Shown here in pieces: positions 41,957-52,238 of a stretch of DNA of 64,000 nt (within the stretch, counting starts at the first letter, position 1; each line of letters starts with the position of its first letter). A program made the position numbers and the translations under genes. The notes beneath the pieces are model-generated. The model saw only the letters and a program-made list of their open reading frames with translations, was not told the DNA's origin and did no database searches. This DNA is from Nocardia otitidiscaviarum NBRC 14405 (GTDB lineage: Bacteria; Actinomycetota; Actinomycetes; Mycobacteriales; Mycobacteriaceae), in NCBI RefSeq assembly GCF_000308635.1, contig NZ_BAGD01000054.1:1-64000 (forward strand), read 5' to 3'.

Positions 41957-44790
41957 TGGACACCGGCTGGGCCGCCGCGCTCGACGACCTCGTTCGTCGT
42001 GCGCTCGGCCAGCCGGAGCCCCCTCCTGAGCTCATCGCGGCGTGCCTGGACCGCGCCCGGTCGGCCGATCCGGCCGATTTCGACACCGTCGTGCACTGTT
42101 GCGACCGAATGGCGCGCCTGGCCGGACACCTGAGCCACGGCGACGAACCGGCAGCGGTCGACGGGCCGGTGCGGGCGGCCGCGGAGGCCACCCTCACCGC
42201 GTTCGCGAGCACCGGAAGTCCGGTACTGCCCATGGGTTTCGCGCGGCAACTGAGCCGCCACGGCATGTCCGAGCACGGCATCGATGTTCTCGACCGGGCG
42301 CTGGCCGTCGCCGACCGCGCACCCTCCGACGAGTCGCCCTCCGCGACAGCGCGATTGCACCGCCTGCGCGGTGAGCTGCTGCGCCGCCTCGGTTACCTCG
42401 ACGCGGCGGAATCGTCGCTCGTGACGGCGCTGGCCGCGCTGGACGACCGGGATGTCGACGCGCTCCGGCTGCGCGGCGCGGTGCTCAACGATCTGGGTCT
42501 GACCCGGCAGGGGCGCCACGACCTGACCGGTGCCGCGGACGCGCTGATCGAGGCGCTGGAGATCGGTGAACGGGTCGGTGAGGAACCGCTGAGCCTGGCC
42601 GTCACCCTGGACAACCTCGGTGTGGTGCAGGCGGCGCTGGCCACCGCGTCCGGTCCGGTCACCACCGCCGACGGATATGTGAATCTCACATCCGCCCAAC
42701 ACCTTCGCGACGCCGAGGAGTTCCTGCGCCGGGCGGGTGAGATCTTCGAGGCGGCCTTGCCCGACGCGGCCGAGGACCTGGTCATATCGCTGGTCAACCG
42801 AGCCGATGCCGCCGCGAAGGCGGGTGAGGTGCAATGCCAGGACGAACTCAGCCGACGCGCCGTCGAACTGCTCGAGACCTATCCGGTCACCCGCGCCACC
42901 GCGATGTCGACGCTCTCCATGCGCGGGCAGGCGCTCGAGCGGCAGGGGCGGTACCGGGATGTGGTGGATCTGCTCGCCCCCGCCCTGCCGGACTGGATGG
43001 ACGCGGGCGCGCCGGATCGTCCGCTCGAGGGTTTCGCCGCGCTGCTGTCCGCCGCTCACCACGACGGTGATCAGGAACTGGCCGCGGCGGTGGGCATGTG
43101 CATCGCGGCCACCGACGCGGAGCTGTCAGCGCGCCGGATGGCCGGTGCGGCGGAGGCGGCCGCCCGCACCATGATGGCCGAGGTCATGCGGCGCACGGAA
43201 ACGGTACTGGGCTACTGTCTGCCCGCCGCGGCCGCGGGCGAGGCACCCGACTGGCTCTACGAACTGCTGCTGAATCGCAAAGGCGTGCTCGCCGAGCGCC
43301 AGGGCAGCGGGTGGCTGCGCGCTCGCGCGGATGCCGGAGCGCCACTGGAGCGGGTCCGGGCGCTGCGGGCCGAGGTGGCGCGAACCGATCTGGAGTGGAC
43401 CGGGGAGGAGATGATCGCCGCCGCGCGCCGCCGGCAGCGGCAGGCCGCCCGGCGGCTCGGCGACGCGGAGGTCGAACTGTACCGGCACCTGGGCGGGCAC
43501 TGGGTCGCGACGCTGACCGTGGGGGAGGTGCGCGATCACCTGCCGGAGCACACCGCGCTGCTGGATATCGCGACCGTGCGCCGACCGTCCGGGGAACGGG
43601 AGTATCTGGTGTTCCGTGTCACCGGGCGCGACGCGATCCGGTACCGGCGGCTGGGAGTCGTGCACGAGATCGACGAGCGGCTGAATCAGCTGGGCCGATT
43701 CGCCGCCGAAAGGCCCACGCCGGACCGGGATCTCGACTGGACGGCCCGGGTGCGCGCACTGATGCCCGCCCTCGTGGACGCCGCGGACCCGCTGCCGCGC
43801 GCACTGGTGATCGCCCCGAGCGGACGGTGGGGCATGGTGTCACCGGCTTTCCTGCGGGACTCCGCGGGCGTTCCGCTGGCCGAACGCCATGTGCTCACGC
43901 TGATTCCGAGCGCCCGGTGGCTGGTCGCCCGACGGTCCGCGCCGGATCCGCCCCCGGTGGGGCCGCCGATCGTGCTGGGCGCCCCGGATTTCGACCACCA
44001 GGTCGATGCGGCCGAACCGCTCATCTTCGCCATGCGCGTGTCGTCGCTGCCCCACGCCCGCGCCGAAATCGAGGAGGTGGCACGGCGTTTCGGCGTCACA
44101 CCGGTCGTCGGCGCGGCGGCGACCCGGTCCCGGCTGCTCGCGGCCGTCCGCCCGCGCATTCTGCACATAGCGACACACGGCGTATTCCTCGACGCCATCG
44201 GCCACGCCGCCGAGCGCGATGAGCCGACCGGCTATCGCGTGCGCGCCATCGCCGGAGTCGCGGTCCGCACCGAGAACACCGAACTGGCGGACGACCGCAT
44301 CGAGCGGGCGCAGACCGTGCGCACCCGGCACCGCAGCCGGGTGCGGTGGCTGCTGCGGATCGGTCCGGCCGCGCAGCTGTCCCGATCGGCGCTGCTGCTC
44401 GCCGGATTCAACGCCTGGCTGGCCGGGGCGCGGACCACCCCCGAGGTGAGCGCCGGCATCGTGTCGGCCGGCGAACTCGCCCTGCTCGATCTGGCCGGCA
44501 CGGAGCTGGTCGTCCTGTCGGCCTGCGAAACCGGAGTGGGGGCGGTGGATTTCGCAGACGGCAGTCTGCTGGGCCTGCGCACGGCGGCGTTGGCGGCGGG
44601 CGCCCGGTGCTGCCTGTCCACGCTGTGGCAGGTGGACGACGCCTCCGCCGCCGCGCTGGTGTCGGCCTTCTATGCCGAACTGGCGACGGGCTCCACCCCG
44701 GCGGAGGCGCTGCGATCGGCGCAGCTCACCGTCCGGCGCACCCGGCCGGAGCCGTATCACTGGGCCGGGTGGGTGGTCGAAGGCGGCTGA
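41956..44790 (+). CDS. TPR-CHAT caspase-like protease
   Basis: The 944-residue protein has an N-terminal array of helical TPR-like repeats (about 120-420, for example LHRLRGELLRRLGYLDAAES, VTLDNLGVVQAAL, MSTLSMRGQALERQGRYRDV) and a C-terminal CHAT domain (about 590-940). The catalytic dyad is visible: His741 in LHIATHGVF and Cys857 in VVLSACETGVG. The terminal segment SLLGLRTAALAAGARCCLSTLW is typical. CHAT proteases are caspase relatives used in bacterial immunity and programmed cell death, for example with Csx29 or gasdermins. Here the partner is an EACC1-like adaptor. The substrate is unknown. Confidence 0.88.
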   Translation: MDTGWAAALDDLVRRALGQPEPPPELIAACLDRARSADPADFDTVVHCCDRMARLAGHLSHGDEPAAVDGPVRAAAEATLTAFASTGSPVLPMGFARQLSRHGMSEHGIDVLDRALAVADRAPSDESPSATARLHRLRGELLRRLGYLDAAESSLVTALAALDDRDVDALRLRGAVLNDLGLTRQGRHDLTGAADALIEALEIGERVGEEPLSLAVTLDNLGVVQAALATASGPVTTADGYVNLTSAQHLRDAEEFLRRAGEIFEAALPDAAEDLVISLVNRADAAAKAGEVQCQDELSRRAVELLETYPVTRATAMSTLSMRGQALERQGRYRDVVDLLAPALPDWMDAGAPDRPLEGFAALLSAAHHDGDQELAAAVGMCIAATDAELSARRMAGAAEAAARTMMAEVMRRTETVLGYCLPAAAAGEAPDWLYELLLNRKGVLAERQGSGWLRARADAGAPLERVRALRAEVARTDLEWTGEEMIAAARRRQRQAARRLGDAEVELYRHLGGHWVATLTVGEVRDHLPEHTALLDIATVRRPSGEREYLVFRVTGRDAIRYRRLGVVHEIDERLNQLGRFAAERPTPDRDLDWTARVRALMPALVDAADPLPRALVIAPSGRWGMVSPAFLRDSAGVPLAERHVLTLIPSARWLVARRSAPDPPPVGPPIVLGAPDFDHQVDAAEPLIFAMRVSSLPHARAEIEEVARRFGVTPVVGAAATRSRLLAAVRPRILHIATHGVFLDAIGHAAERDEPTGYRVRAIAGVAVRTENTELADDRIERAQTVRTRHRSRVRWLLRIGPAAQLSRSALLLAGFNAWLAGARTTPEVSAGIVSAGELALLDLAGTELVVLSACETGVGAVDFADGSLLGLRTAALAAGARCCLSTLWQVDDASAAALVSAFYAELATGSTPAEALRSAQLTVRRTRPEPYHWAGWVVEGG

Positions 44791-44857
44791 CCTGGAGTCG
44801 CGCCGGATCGGGTGGTTCGGACGTCCGCCCGATGAACGGGCGTGGAACACTGTGTGA

Positions 44858-45838
44858 ATGGCGGGGTTGTGGACCGAATCCTCTCAGACGACAGCCGACG
44901 ACGCTCCCGGCGCTCCACCGGGGCGGCCCACCGTGCGGGCCGTGGTGCGATACACGTATCTGACGGCTCTGGTCGTCACGGTACTCGCCGGGGGACTGCC
45001 GTCCGGGCGGCTGGTGGAGGCGGCCTGGATTCTGACCGGGGTGGTGGCGTTCACCATCGACCGGCCGTGGCGTGATCACCTGCGGGTGCTGGTGGACTGG
45101 CTCCCCCTGATCGGCGCGCTGGTGGTGTACGACGTCACCCGCGATCTCGCCGATACGCTCGGGATGCCGCTGCGGATGGGGGAGCTGGTCGCGGCGGATC
45201 GGGCGCTGTTCGGGGGCGCGCTGCCGACGGTCTGGTTACAGGAGCACCTGGCCTCCGACGGGGAGCCGTGGTGGACGCCGATCATCGGCGTCGTCTACAC
45301 CACGCATTTCATCGTGCCGTGGGCGGTGGCCGCGATCTTCTACGTGTACTCGCGGCCGCTGTGGGCGCGGTACATGCGGCGCATCCTCATCCTGTCCTAC
45401 CTGGCGCTGCTGACCTACATCCTGGTGCCCGCCGCCCCGCCCTGGTACGCCAGCCGCGAGGGTGCGATCACCGAGGAGGTCCGCCGCATCTCCGGATTCG
45501 GGCTGGGACTGGTGCCGTCCGACACCAGTGCGGGCTGGCTCGAACAGCACGGCAACTATGTCGCCGCGCTGCCCTCGCTGCACACCGCGTTCGCCGTGCT
45601 GGTGACCGTGACGCTGTGGCCGCTGCTCACCTCGTGGTGGCTGCGCGTCCCCCTCGCCCTCTTCCCGGCGGCCATGTCGTTCACCCTCGTCTACGGCGGC
45701 GAACACTACGTCGTCGACGTCCTGCTCGGCTTCGCCTACGTCGGCATCACCGCCCTGCTGGCCGGACTCTGGGAGCGCCGCACCCGGCTGCGTCGGCGCG
45801 AACCGGTCGCCGAGACGCCCGAACTGGTGCACCGATAG
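44858..45838 (+). CDS. PAP2-family membrane phosphatase/transferase
   Basis: The 326-residue polytopic protein has about six hydrophobic helices and two parts of the PAP2 active site: ALPSLHTAFAVLVTVTLW (motif 2, catalytic His) and VYGGEHYVVDVLLGFAYV (motif 3, His plus Asp). This variant resembles the AUR1/inositol-phosphorylceramide-synthase-like actinobacterial group that acts on lipid phosphates or transfers phospho-head-groups. The first 25 residues are polar. ATG 44858 is reasonable, though without a strong ribosome binding site. It lies between the CHAT gene and the ABC operon on the same strand, 67 bp after the former. Confidence 0.82.
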   Translation: MAGLWTESSQTTADDAPGAPPGRPTVRAVVRYTYLTALVVTVLAGGLPSGRLVEAAWILTGVVAFTIDRPWRDHLRVLVDWLPLIGALVVYDVTRDLADTLGMPLRMGELVAADRALFGGALPTVWLQEHLASDGEPWWTPIIGVVYTTHFIVPWAVAAIFYVYSRPLWARYMRRILILSYLALLTYILVPAAPPWYASREGAITEEVRRISGFGLGLVPSDTSAGWLEQHGNYVAALPSLHTAFAVLVTVTLWPLLTSWWLRVPLALFPAAMSFTLVYGGEHYVVDVLLGFAYVGITALLAGLWERRTRLRRREPVAETPELVHR

Positions 45839-45926
45839 CGCGAATCCGCATCCCTCGCACGGGGGATGGGCGAAACCGCCCGCGGGAGGGATGTGGACGC
45901 ACCCGGTGCGCGCATAGCGTCGACAC

Positions 45927-46835
45927 ATGATCGAGGCGCGGGGACTGACGAAGTACTACGGGCGGACCCGGGCCGTCGCGGACGCGACGTTCGTGGTGCG
46001 ACCGGGGCGGGTGACCGGATTTCTGGGCCCCAACGGCTCGGGGAAGTCGACCACGTTACGGCTGGTGCTCGGCCTCGACGCGCCCACCCGGGGGGAGGTG
46101 ACGGTGTGCGGGCGGCGATACCGCGACTTGCGGCGGCCGCTGTGCACCGTGGGCGCGCTATTGGACGCGGGCGATGTGCTGGCGGGGCGCACCGCCGCCG
46201 CGCATCTGGCGATGCTGGCCGCCTGCACCGGGATTCGGGCGGAGCGGGTGGACGAGGTGCTCGGACTGGTGGGGCTGGCCGATGTGGCCGGTCGCCGGGT
46301 CGGCGGGTTCTCACTGGGGATGCGGCAGCGGTTGGGCATCGCGGCGGCGCTGCTGGGCGATCCCGGGGTGCTGATCCTGGACGAGCCGATGAACGGACTC
46401 GATACCGCGGGGATCCGGTGGATTCGAGGGCTGCTACGCGATATGGCCGACGAGGGTCGGACCGTGCTGCTGTCCAGCCACCTGATGAGCGAATTGGAAC
46501 TGGTGGCCGACCATCTGCTGGTGATCGGGGCGGGGCGGCTGCTCGCCGACCAGCCGATCGGCGAATTCGTCGCCCGGGGAAGCGAATCCGTGGTCCGGGT
46601 GCGCAGCGCCGACCTGGTGGCGCTCACCGCCGCCCTGGGCGGGGCGGCCGAACTGCGGGGCGAGGTCGCGACCGTGCGCGGGCTGTCGCCGCGGGAGATC
46701 GGACGGGTGGCGGCCGATCGCGGCATCGTGCTCGACGAGCTGACCCCGGTGCGCGCCTCGGTGGAGGACGTGTACACGGATCTGGTTGCCGCACACCGGC
46801 AATACCGGCAGCGCGACATCCGGGAGAGGGTATGA
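45927..46835 (+). CDS. ABC transporter ATP-binding protein
   Basis: The 302-residue ATPase has Walker A GPNGSGKST, the Q-loop region VGALLDAGDVL, signature FSLGMRQRLGIA, Walker B VLILDEPMNGLD and the H-loop LLSSHLMSELE. A C-terminal extension of about 80 residues follows, typical of drug and bacitracin/lantibiotic-type exporters. ATG 45927 gives the normal N-terminus (MIEARGLTKYYGRTRAV). It overlaps the permease start by 4 nt. With a sensor kinase and LuxR-type regulator next in line, the operon is a self-regulated exporter, probably for an antimicrobial or envelope-active compound. Confidence 0.92.
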   Translation: MIEARGLTKYYGRTRAVADATFVVRPGRVTGFLGPNGSGKSTTLRLVLGLDAPTRGEVTVCGRRYRDLRRPLCTVGALLDAGDVLAGRTAAAHLAMLAACTGIRAERVDEVLGLVGLADVAGRRVGGFSLGMRQRLGIAAALLGDPGVLILDEPMNGLDTAGIRWIRGLLRDMADEGRTVLLSSHLMSELELVADHLLVIGAGRLLADQPIGEFVARGSESVVRVRSADLVALTAALGGAAELRGEVATVRGLSPREIGRVAADRGIVLDELTPVRASVEDVYTDLVAAHRQYRQRDIRERV

Positions 46836-47620
46836 CACGCGCTGTCGCCCCGACCGTCACGGCATCCTTCGCGCCCCTGCTGCGCGATCAGCTGCGCTCC
46901 GAGGTGATCAAGATGCGCTCGGCGCGCAGCCTGTGGCTGCTGCCGCTGCTGGCGCTGGCCGTGCCGCCGGTCATGGCCGCCGTGGTCGGGCTGACCGGCA
47001 GCCTGGAACCGGACGACACCGTCCTCGGCGGTGCGCTGACCGGAACCTCGTTGGCGCTGGCCGTGATCGGAGCCTGGGCCGCGCTGGTCGTGACCACCGA
47101 ATTCGGATCGGGCACCATCCGGCCGGTACTGACCGCCACCCCGTGGCGGGATCTGCTGCTGGCGGCGAAAACCCTGCTGGTGGTCACGGTGTCCACCGCG
47201 GTCGGCATACCCGCCGTGACGGCCGCCTGGCTGATCGGCGGCGCGGCCATCGACGGCACGAGATTCGCTGACGGACAGGCATTTCCGGGGATGCTCGGCA
47301 TCTACTGCTGCTTCCCGGCCGTCGCCGCGCTCGGTCTGGCGGTCGGGGTGACACTGCGGAGTTCGGCCGGTGCGGTGGCCGTGATCACCGCACATGTGGT
47401 GCTGCCCCAGGTCACCGCCGCCCAGGCGCTGGGGGAGCTGCACCGGTGGGTGACCGTCGTCGCGCCCAGTGCGGTGGTGGCGAAGCTGTCGCAGAGTGCC
47501 GACGGGGCACCGGAACTCATGGGCTCGCTGGGTGGTTGGCCGCGCCTGGCGCTGGTGGCGGCGGGGGCGGTGGGGGCGCTCGGATTGGCCAGGCGCGCCC
47601 TGAACCGCGCCGATATCTGA
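46832..47620 (+). CDS. ABC transporter permease
   Basis: The 262-residue protein has six hydrophobic segments of the ABC-2 type, such as [39 protein letters not shown] and [22 protein letters not shown] cytoplasmic start includes [17 protein letters not shown]. The loop [18 protein letters not shown] is the conserved EF/TR region that touches the ATPase. ATG 46832 overlaps the ATPase stop (ATGA). It pairs with the ATP-binding protein to form a homodimeric or heterodimeric exporter. The substrate is unknown. Confidence 0.88.
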   Translation: MTRAVAPTVTASFAPLLRDQLRSEVIKMRSARSLWLLPLLALAVPPVMAAVVGLTGSLEPDDTVLGGALTGTSLALAVIGAWAALVVTTEFGSGTIRPVLTATPWRDLLLAAKTLLVVTVSTAVGIPAVTAAWLIGGAAIDGTRFADGQAFPGMLGIYCCFPAVAALGLAVGVTLRSSAGAVAVITAHVVLPQVTAAQALGELHRWVTVVAPSAVVAKLSQSADGAPELMGSLGGWPRLALVAAGAVGALGLARRALNRADI

Positions 47621-47632
47621 GATCGTGGACTC

Positions 47633-48778
47633 ATGCTCGAGCTGATCTCGGCAGATCTCGGCCGCTTTCGGTGGGTCCAGGCGCTGTCGGCCGCCCTGCT
47701 GGTGCTCGCGGCGCTGGTGTTCGCGGTCGTGCTGCACACCCTGCAATCCGATACCGGGCTGTCGGACCGCCGCGCCGTCGGACTCGCCCTGATCCAGGGC
47801 CTCGCGGTGGCGCTCGCACCCCGCCTACCGCTGCCCGCCTGGGCGGCGTCGGTCATCGCGGTCGTGGTGGCGTCGCTGTGGGTGGACGCCGGGCTGTGGG
47901 TGGACGCCATGATCAACAGTCACCTGCTGGTGCTGGGTGTCCTCGCGCTGAGCGTGCCCGCCCGGCAGGCCGCGGCCTACTGGGCGGGCACGGCGGCGGC
48001 CGGTGCGCTGCTCGCCGTGCTGCTGCGGCCGCCACGCGGACTGTCGGAGCTGCTCGAGGTATCGGTGCTGGCGGCCCTGATCCTGGTGGCCGGTGCGGCG
48101 CTGCGCGCGCTGGCGGCGGCCCGGCGCGGACTGCGCGACGAACAGGAGGCGACTCGGCGGCAGGCCGAACGCGCCGCACTGCTGGAGGAGCGGACCCGGA
48201 TCGCGCGCGAACTGCACGATGTGGTGGCGCACCACATGTCGGTCATCGCCATTCAGGCCGAGGCCGCGCAGTTCCGCGAATCCGCCGCCGCACCACAGAC
48301 TTTCGCCGCCATTCGGGACAGCGCCGTCACCGCGCTGGGCGAGATGCGGCGCATTCTGGAGCTGCTGCGCTCCGGAGACACCGGTGCGGCGCCGCAGCCC
48401 ACCGTGACCGACCTGCCGCGCCTGGTCGACTCGGTGCGCGGCACCGGCACCCACGTCGAACTCGATACCGATGGCGATCTCACCGCGATACCGGCGGGCA
48501 TCGGACTCTCGGCGTACCGCATCGTCCAGGAGGCGCTGAGCAATGCCGTCCGGCACGCCCCCGGCGCGTCGGTGCGGGTGCGCGTGCACTGCGACACCGA
48601 TCGGATGCGGATCGACGTCGACAATCCGCTACCGGCCGGAGCCGTCGGCGGCCGGGCCGGACACGGGCTGACCGGTATGCGGGAGCGGGTCGCGGCCTAT
48701 GGCGGCACGCTCACGGCCGCACCCGCCGACGGCCGCTTCCGGGTGCGCGCGGAACTGCCGATCCGGGAGGAGTCGTGA
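47633..48778 (+). CDS. sensor histidine kinase (HisKA_3 type)
   Basis: The 381-residue kinase has about six N-terminal helices with little outside the membrane, as in kinases that sense membrane or transporter state. The dimerisation domain carries the phospho-acceptor in [16 protein letters not shown] (His195), and the ATP-lid region includes [13 protein letters not shown] and [16 protein letters not shown]. It is the NarL/DesK-type partner for the regulator that follows, with which it overlaps by GTGA. ATG 47633 lies 12 bp after the permease. It is probably a self-control element of the ABC exporter. Confidence 0.92.
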   Translation: MLELISADLGRFRWVQALSAALLVLAALVFAVVLHTLQSDTGLSDRRAVGLALIQGLAVALAPRLPLPAWAASVIAVVVASLWVDAGLWVDAMINSHLLVLGVLALSVPARQAAAYWAGTAAAGALLAVLLRPPRGLSELLEVSVLAALILVAGAALRALAAARRGLRDEQEATRRQAERAALLEERTRIARELHDVVAHHMSVIAIQAEAAQFRESAAAPQTFAAIRDSAVTALGEMRRILELLRSGDTGAAPQPTVTDLPRLVDSVRGTGTHVELDTDGDLTAIPAGIGLSAYRIVQEALSNAVRHAPGASVRVRVHCDTDRMRIDVDNPLPAGAVGGRAGHGLTGMRERVAAYGGTLTAAPADGRFRVRAELPIREES

Positions 48779-49428
48779 CGGCCATCCGCGTGCTCGTCGC
48801 CGACGATCAGGAACTGGTGCGCGAGGGGCTGACGGTGCTGCTGGACGCCCAGCCTGATATCGCCGTCGTCGGCCACGCCGCCGACGGCATCGCGGCGGTG
48901 GCGCAGACGCGGCTGCTGCACCCCGACATCGTCCTGATGGACGTCCGCATGCCCGGCGTCGACGGGCTGGAGGCCACCCGCCGCATCGTCGCGGCCGAGC
49001 ACGACACCCGCGTCATCGTGCTGACGACCTTCGACCTCGACGAGTACGTCTACACGGCGCTGCGGGCCGGGGCGAGCGGATTCCTGCTCAAGGACGCCTC
49101 GGCCCACATTCTGGGCGAGGCGGTGCGCGCCGTCGCCCGCGGCGAGGCCATGCTCGCCCCCACCGTGACCCGCCGCCTGGTGGAACGGTTCGCCCGCACC
49201 GCCGACCACCGACCGGGCCCCGCACCCGCCGAACTCACCGCCCGCGAGACCGAGGTGCTGGTGTGCATCGCGCGCGGGTCGTCCAATGCCGAGATCGCGC
49301 GCGCACTGGTGATCTCGGAACAGACGGTGAAGACGCATGTGGCCCGCATCCTGGACAAACTGCACCTGCGCGACCGCACCCAGGCCGCGATCTACGCCTA
49401 CGAGACCCGTCTGGTGCGGCCGGAGTGA
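48775..49428 (+). CDS. LuxR/NarL-family response regulator
   Basis: The 217-residue regulator has a receiver domain ([18 protein letters not shown], phospho-acceptor Asp56 in [13 protein letters not shown], and Thr and Lys at [11 protein letters not shown] and FLLKDAS). It also has a C-terminal LuxR HTH ([26 protein letters not shown], split by turns; [20 protein letters not shown]). GTG 48775 overlaps the kinase stop, with GGGAGG upstream. Its likely target is the ABC exporter promoter ahead of 45927. Confidence 0.93.
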   Translation: MTAIRVLVADDQELVREGLTVLLDAQPDIAVVGHAADGIAAVAQTRLLHPDIVLMDVRMPGVDGLEATRRIVAAEHDTRVIVLTTFDLDEYVYTALRAGASGFLLKDASAHILGEAVRAVARGEAMLAPTVTRRLVERFARTADHRPGPAPAELTARETEVLVCIARGSSNAEIARALVISEQTVKTHVARILDKLHLRDRTQAAIYAYETRLVRPE

Positions 49429-49434
49429 GCCGGG

Positions 49435-49632
49435 CTACCCCCAGAGATCGGTGGTGGGCAGGTCGCTGAGCTGGGGATGCACATCGTTGTCGATGGTGAC
49501 GATGACGCCGTGCCGACCCAGGTCGTGGGCGAGCCTGCGGGCCACGGGCTCGGTGGCCCGGTATTCGACCACGGCGCCACCCTCGGGAAAGCGCAGGCGC
49601 ACGTGGACGTCGTGCGAGTTGGGGTCGGTCAC
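49435..49632 (-). CDS. small hypothetical protein (65 aa)
   Basis: GTG 49632 opens 65 codons with protein-like composition: strands HDVHVRLRFPEGGAVVEYRA and VIVTIDNDVHPQL around a helix EPVARRLAHDLGRHG. This is a compact beta-beta-alpha-beta pattern. It has no known family that I recognise and no strong ribosome binding site. It converges with the response-regulator gene, leaving 6 bp between stops. An inner ATG-type start is not available in frame. Confidence 0.6.
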   Translation of the reverse strand: MTDPNSHDVHVRLRFPEGGAVVEYRATEPVARRLAHDLGRHGVIVTIDNDVHPQLSDLPTTDLWG

Positions 49633-50100
49633 CGGAACAGCCGGTGGTCGATGGAATCCGTACGCGTGGTGACGGCATGGTGAGCGACGCCGTTGTCGTC
49701 AGTGCAGCGCCGTGCGGCACGGGTGCACGGTTGCCGCCGACCTTCCGGCGGTCCCGGTGACCGATGGTGTGCGCGGATGCCGCGCTCCCACAGCGCCGGA
49801 TCGCCGATGCGGCGGTAGGAACGCCGGGACAGTCGACTCTGCGTCACCTAGTCGATGGTGGGTTGCCCACTTTGCGGCGACACCGGAAACTAGTTTGCGG
49901 TTGTTTGAAGATTCGCGGGCCGAAACCGCTCCGCCTTGCGACGCGTTGCCCCGGTAGGGAACCGTCGGCGGCATGTGCGGCAACGACGGAAGGTTTTCCC
50001 GACAGAGTGGTCGGGTACTCAAAGCTGCTGGGTCGTCCGCTCCGCGATTCGGAGGCGACAGGGCGTGACTGGTTCCGACGGCGGTGCGAGGGATGGACTG
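49633..50100. other. intergenic region before the OmpR-type system
   Basis: These 468 bases hold no gene I can support. Open plus-strand frames here lack ribosome binding sites. The stretch 49870-49915 is locally AT-rich (AAACTAGTTTGCGG) and could contain the promoter for the two-component operon. Confidence 0.4.
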
Positions 50101-50829
50101 ATGGGCGCGAACCTGCTGATCGTAGAGGACGACGACCGGGTCCGGGAGGCGCTGCGGCTGGCCATGGAGGACGAGGGGTACGAGGTCTCCGAGGCCGGTG
50201 GGGCCGAGGTGGCGCTCGCGCAGGTGCGCAGCCGCGGCGTGCCCGATGTCATGATCGTGGATCTGATGCTGGGGGCGATGGACGGATTCACCTGCATCCG
50301 TGAGGTGCGCCGCGACCACGACGTGCCCATCATCGTGGTGAGCGCTCGCGACGACACCCACGACGTGGTGGCCGCGTTGGAGGCCGGGGCGGACGACTTC
50401 GTGACCAAGCCGTTCGAGATCAAGGAGATCACCGCGCGCATGCGGGCGCTGCGCCGACGGGCGCGGCTGGCGCAGGGCCGTGACGCGGCCCCGGACCCCG
50501 ACGGCCGCCCCGAGGTGGTGCTGGACGCCGAATCGAACCCGCCGCTGGTGCTGTCGCAGGACAGCGGCCGCCTGCTGCGGGGCGACGAGGAGGTGCATCT
50601 GACACTCACCGAGTACCGGTTGCTCTGCGAACTGGCGGAAGCGCCGGGGCGGGTGCTCAGCCGCGATGTTCTGCTCGAAAGGGTGTGGGACCGCGGGTTT
50701 TTCGGTGACCAAAGGATTGTGGACGTGCATATGCGCAGGTTGCGTACCAAGATCGAGAGGGACCCGTCCGCACCGCGGATCGTGGTGACGGTGCGCGGGC
50801 TCGGATACCGACTAGACGTGCAGCGGTGA
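50101..50829 (+). CDS. OmpR-family response regulator
   Basis: The 242-residue regulator has a receiver domain (LLIVEDDDRVREALRLAM, Asp54 in VMIVDLMLGAMDG, VVSARDDTHDVV, FVTKPFEI) and a C-terminal winged HTH (LTEYRLLCELAEAPGRVLSR, VDVHMRRLRTKIE, VRGLGYRLDV). ATG 50101 has GAGGGATGGA upstream and matches the usual N-terminus. It overlaps the kinase gene by GTGA. The pair resembles the CseB/CseC cell-envelope stress type, but no sigma factor or other Cse gene is adjacent. Confidence 0.93.
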   Translation: MGANLLIVEDDDRVREALRLAMEDEGYEVSEAGGAEVALAQVRSRGVPDVMIVDLMLGAMDGFTCIREVRRDHDVPIIVVSARDDTHDVVAALEAGADDFVTKPFEIKEITARMRALRRRARLAQGRDAAPDPDGRPEVVLDAESNPPLVLSQDSGRLLRGDEEVHLTLTEYRLLCELAEAPGRVLSRDVLLERVWDRGFFGDQRIVDVHMRRLRTKIERDPSAPRIVVTVRGLGYRLDVQR

Positions 50830-52238
50830 CCGCGGACGCCGGCACCACCCGATGGCGGCCCGCGCGCAGTGTGTACAGCCGTGCCGTGCTCGCCTTCGCC
50901 CTGAGCGCCAGTCTGGTGTCGCTGGTGCTGGCGGTCTCGGTGTTCACCGTCGGCCGCGGCTATATGGAGGGGCAGCGCGAGCGCTCGGCCGTCCGTCTCA
51001 CCGACGCCCATATCGGGATCCTGCGCCAGAATGTCGCCGCCGAGCAGCCCACCGAAGCCGATCTGGTGGCCATCGAACCGCCCGACGGCACGGTGATGCT
51101 GGTGCGCTGGGGTGACACCTGGATCGACAGCGACTCCGCGCTGGCGACCTCGGCGCTGCTGTCCCCGGATATCGCCGGCGGTTCGGAGGAGAGCACGCAG
51201 CGGGTGACGGTGGCGGGCAAACCCTATCTGCGCGTTGGGCTTCCGCTGAACGCGCGCGGGGATATGTTCTACGAGTTCACGCCCATCGCGGAGCTGGACT
51301 CCACCCTGCGCATGCTGCGGAATCTACTGATCGCCTGCGCCATCGTCGCCTCCTCGGTCGGTGCGGTGCTCGGCGTCTGGGCGAGCCGGCGGGTGCTCAA
51401 ACCGCTGCACCAGCTGGCCGTCACAGCCTCGCGGATCGCCTCGGGCGAACTCGACACCCGGCTGCCGCGCACCGCCGACCGTGATCTGTCCGATACCGTC
51501 GACGCCTTCAACACCATGGTCGACTCGCTGCAACAGCGCATCGAACGGGAGCGCCGCCTGGTCGGCGATGTCAGCCACGAATTGCGCACCCCGCTCACCA
51601 CCTTGGTCACCAGCGTCGGCGTCATGAACAAGTACGAGGAGCAGCTGCCGGAGCGGATGCGGCGGGCGCTGCGGTTGACCAGCGACGAACTCAGCCATAT
51701 GCGCCGGATGCTGGACGACATGCTGGAATTGGCGCGCGTGGACGCCGGGGTGCACCGCGGCGACGTCGAACTGCTCTCCCTCGGCGAACTGCTCACCCAC
51801 GCCCTCGCCGAACGGCACTATCCGCCCGAATTGCTCACGGTCGTCACCGATTCCACCATCGAGGGCCGACGGCTCGAACTCGAGCGCACCGTCGCCAACC
51901 TGCTGGAGAACGCCACCCGCCACGGCGGGGGACCGGTCGCGGTCACCGTGCGCCGGGACGGCGCCGCCGCGGTGATCACGGTCGACGACGCCGGTCCCGG
52001 CGTGCCGGTCGCCGACCGCAACCGGATCTTCGAGCGCTTCGCCACCATCCGGGTCGAACGCGGTGCGGCGGTGGGTACCGGTATCGGCCTCGCCCTGGTG
52101 TCGGAAACCGTTGCGGCGCACGGGGGCCGGGTGTACTGCGAGGACCGGCCGGGCGGCGGGGCGCGGTTCGTGGTGCGGCTGCCGCGGGTGGAGGCCGAGG
52201 TGCTGGAATCCGAGCGGGAACCGACGTCGATACGCTGA
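50826..52238 (+). CDS. two-component sensor histidine kinase (HAMP + HisKA)
   Basis: The 470-residue kinase has an N-terminal helix (AVLAFALSASLVSLVLAVSVF), an extracytoplasmic sensor of about 120 residues and a second helix (LLIACAIVASSVGAVLGVW). A HAMP linker (ASRRVLKPLHQLAVTASRI) follows, then HisKA with His251 in LVGDVSHELRTPLTT, and the ATPase domain with N-box VANLLENATRHGG and GTGIGLALVSETVAAHGG. It is the partner of the preceding regulator. Envelope-stress sensing is likely from the layout, but the ligand is unknown. Confidence 0.93.
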   Translation: MTADAGTTRWRPARSVYSRAVLAFALSASLVSLVLAVSVFTVGRGYMEGQRERSAVRLTDAHIGILRQNVAAEQPTEADLVAIEPPDGTVMLVRWGDTWIDSDSALATSALLSPDIAGGSEESTQRVTVAGKPYLRVGLPLNARGDMFYEFTPIAELDSTLRMLRNLLIACAIVASSVGAVLGVWASRRVLKPLHQLAVTASRIASGELDTRLPRTADRDLSDTVDAFNTMVDSLQQRIERERRLVGDVSHELRTPLTTLVTSVGVMNKYEEQLPERMRRALRLTSDELSHMRRMLDDMLELARVDAGVHRGDVELLSLGELLTHALAERHYPPELLTVVTDSTIEGRRLELERTVANLLENATRHGGGPVAVTVRRDGAAAVITVDDAGPGVPVADRNRIFERFATIRVERGAAVGTGIGLALVSETVAAHGGRVYCEDRPGGGARFVVRLPRVEAEVLESEREPTSIR

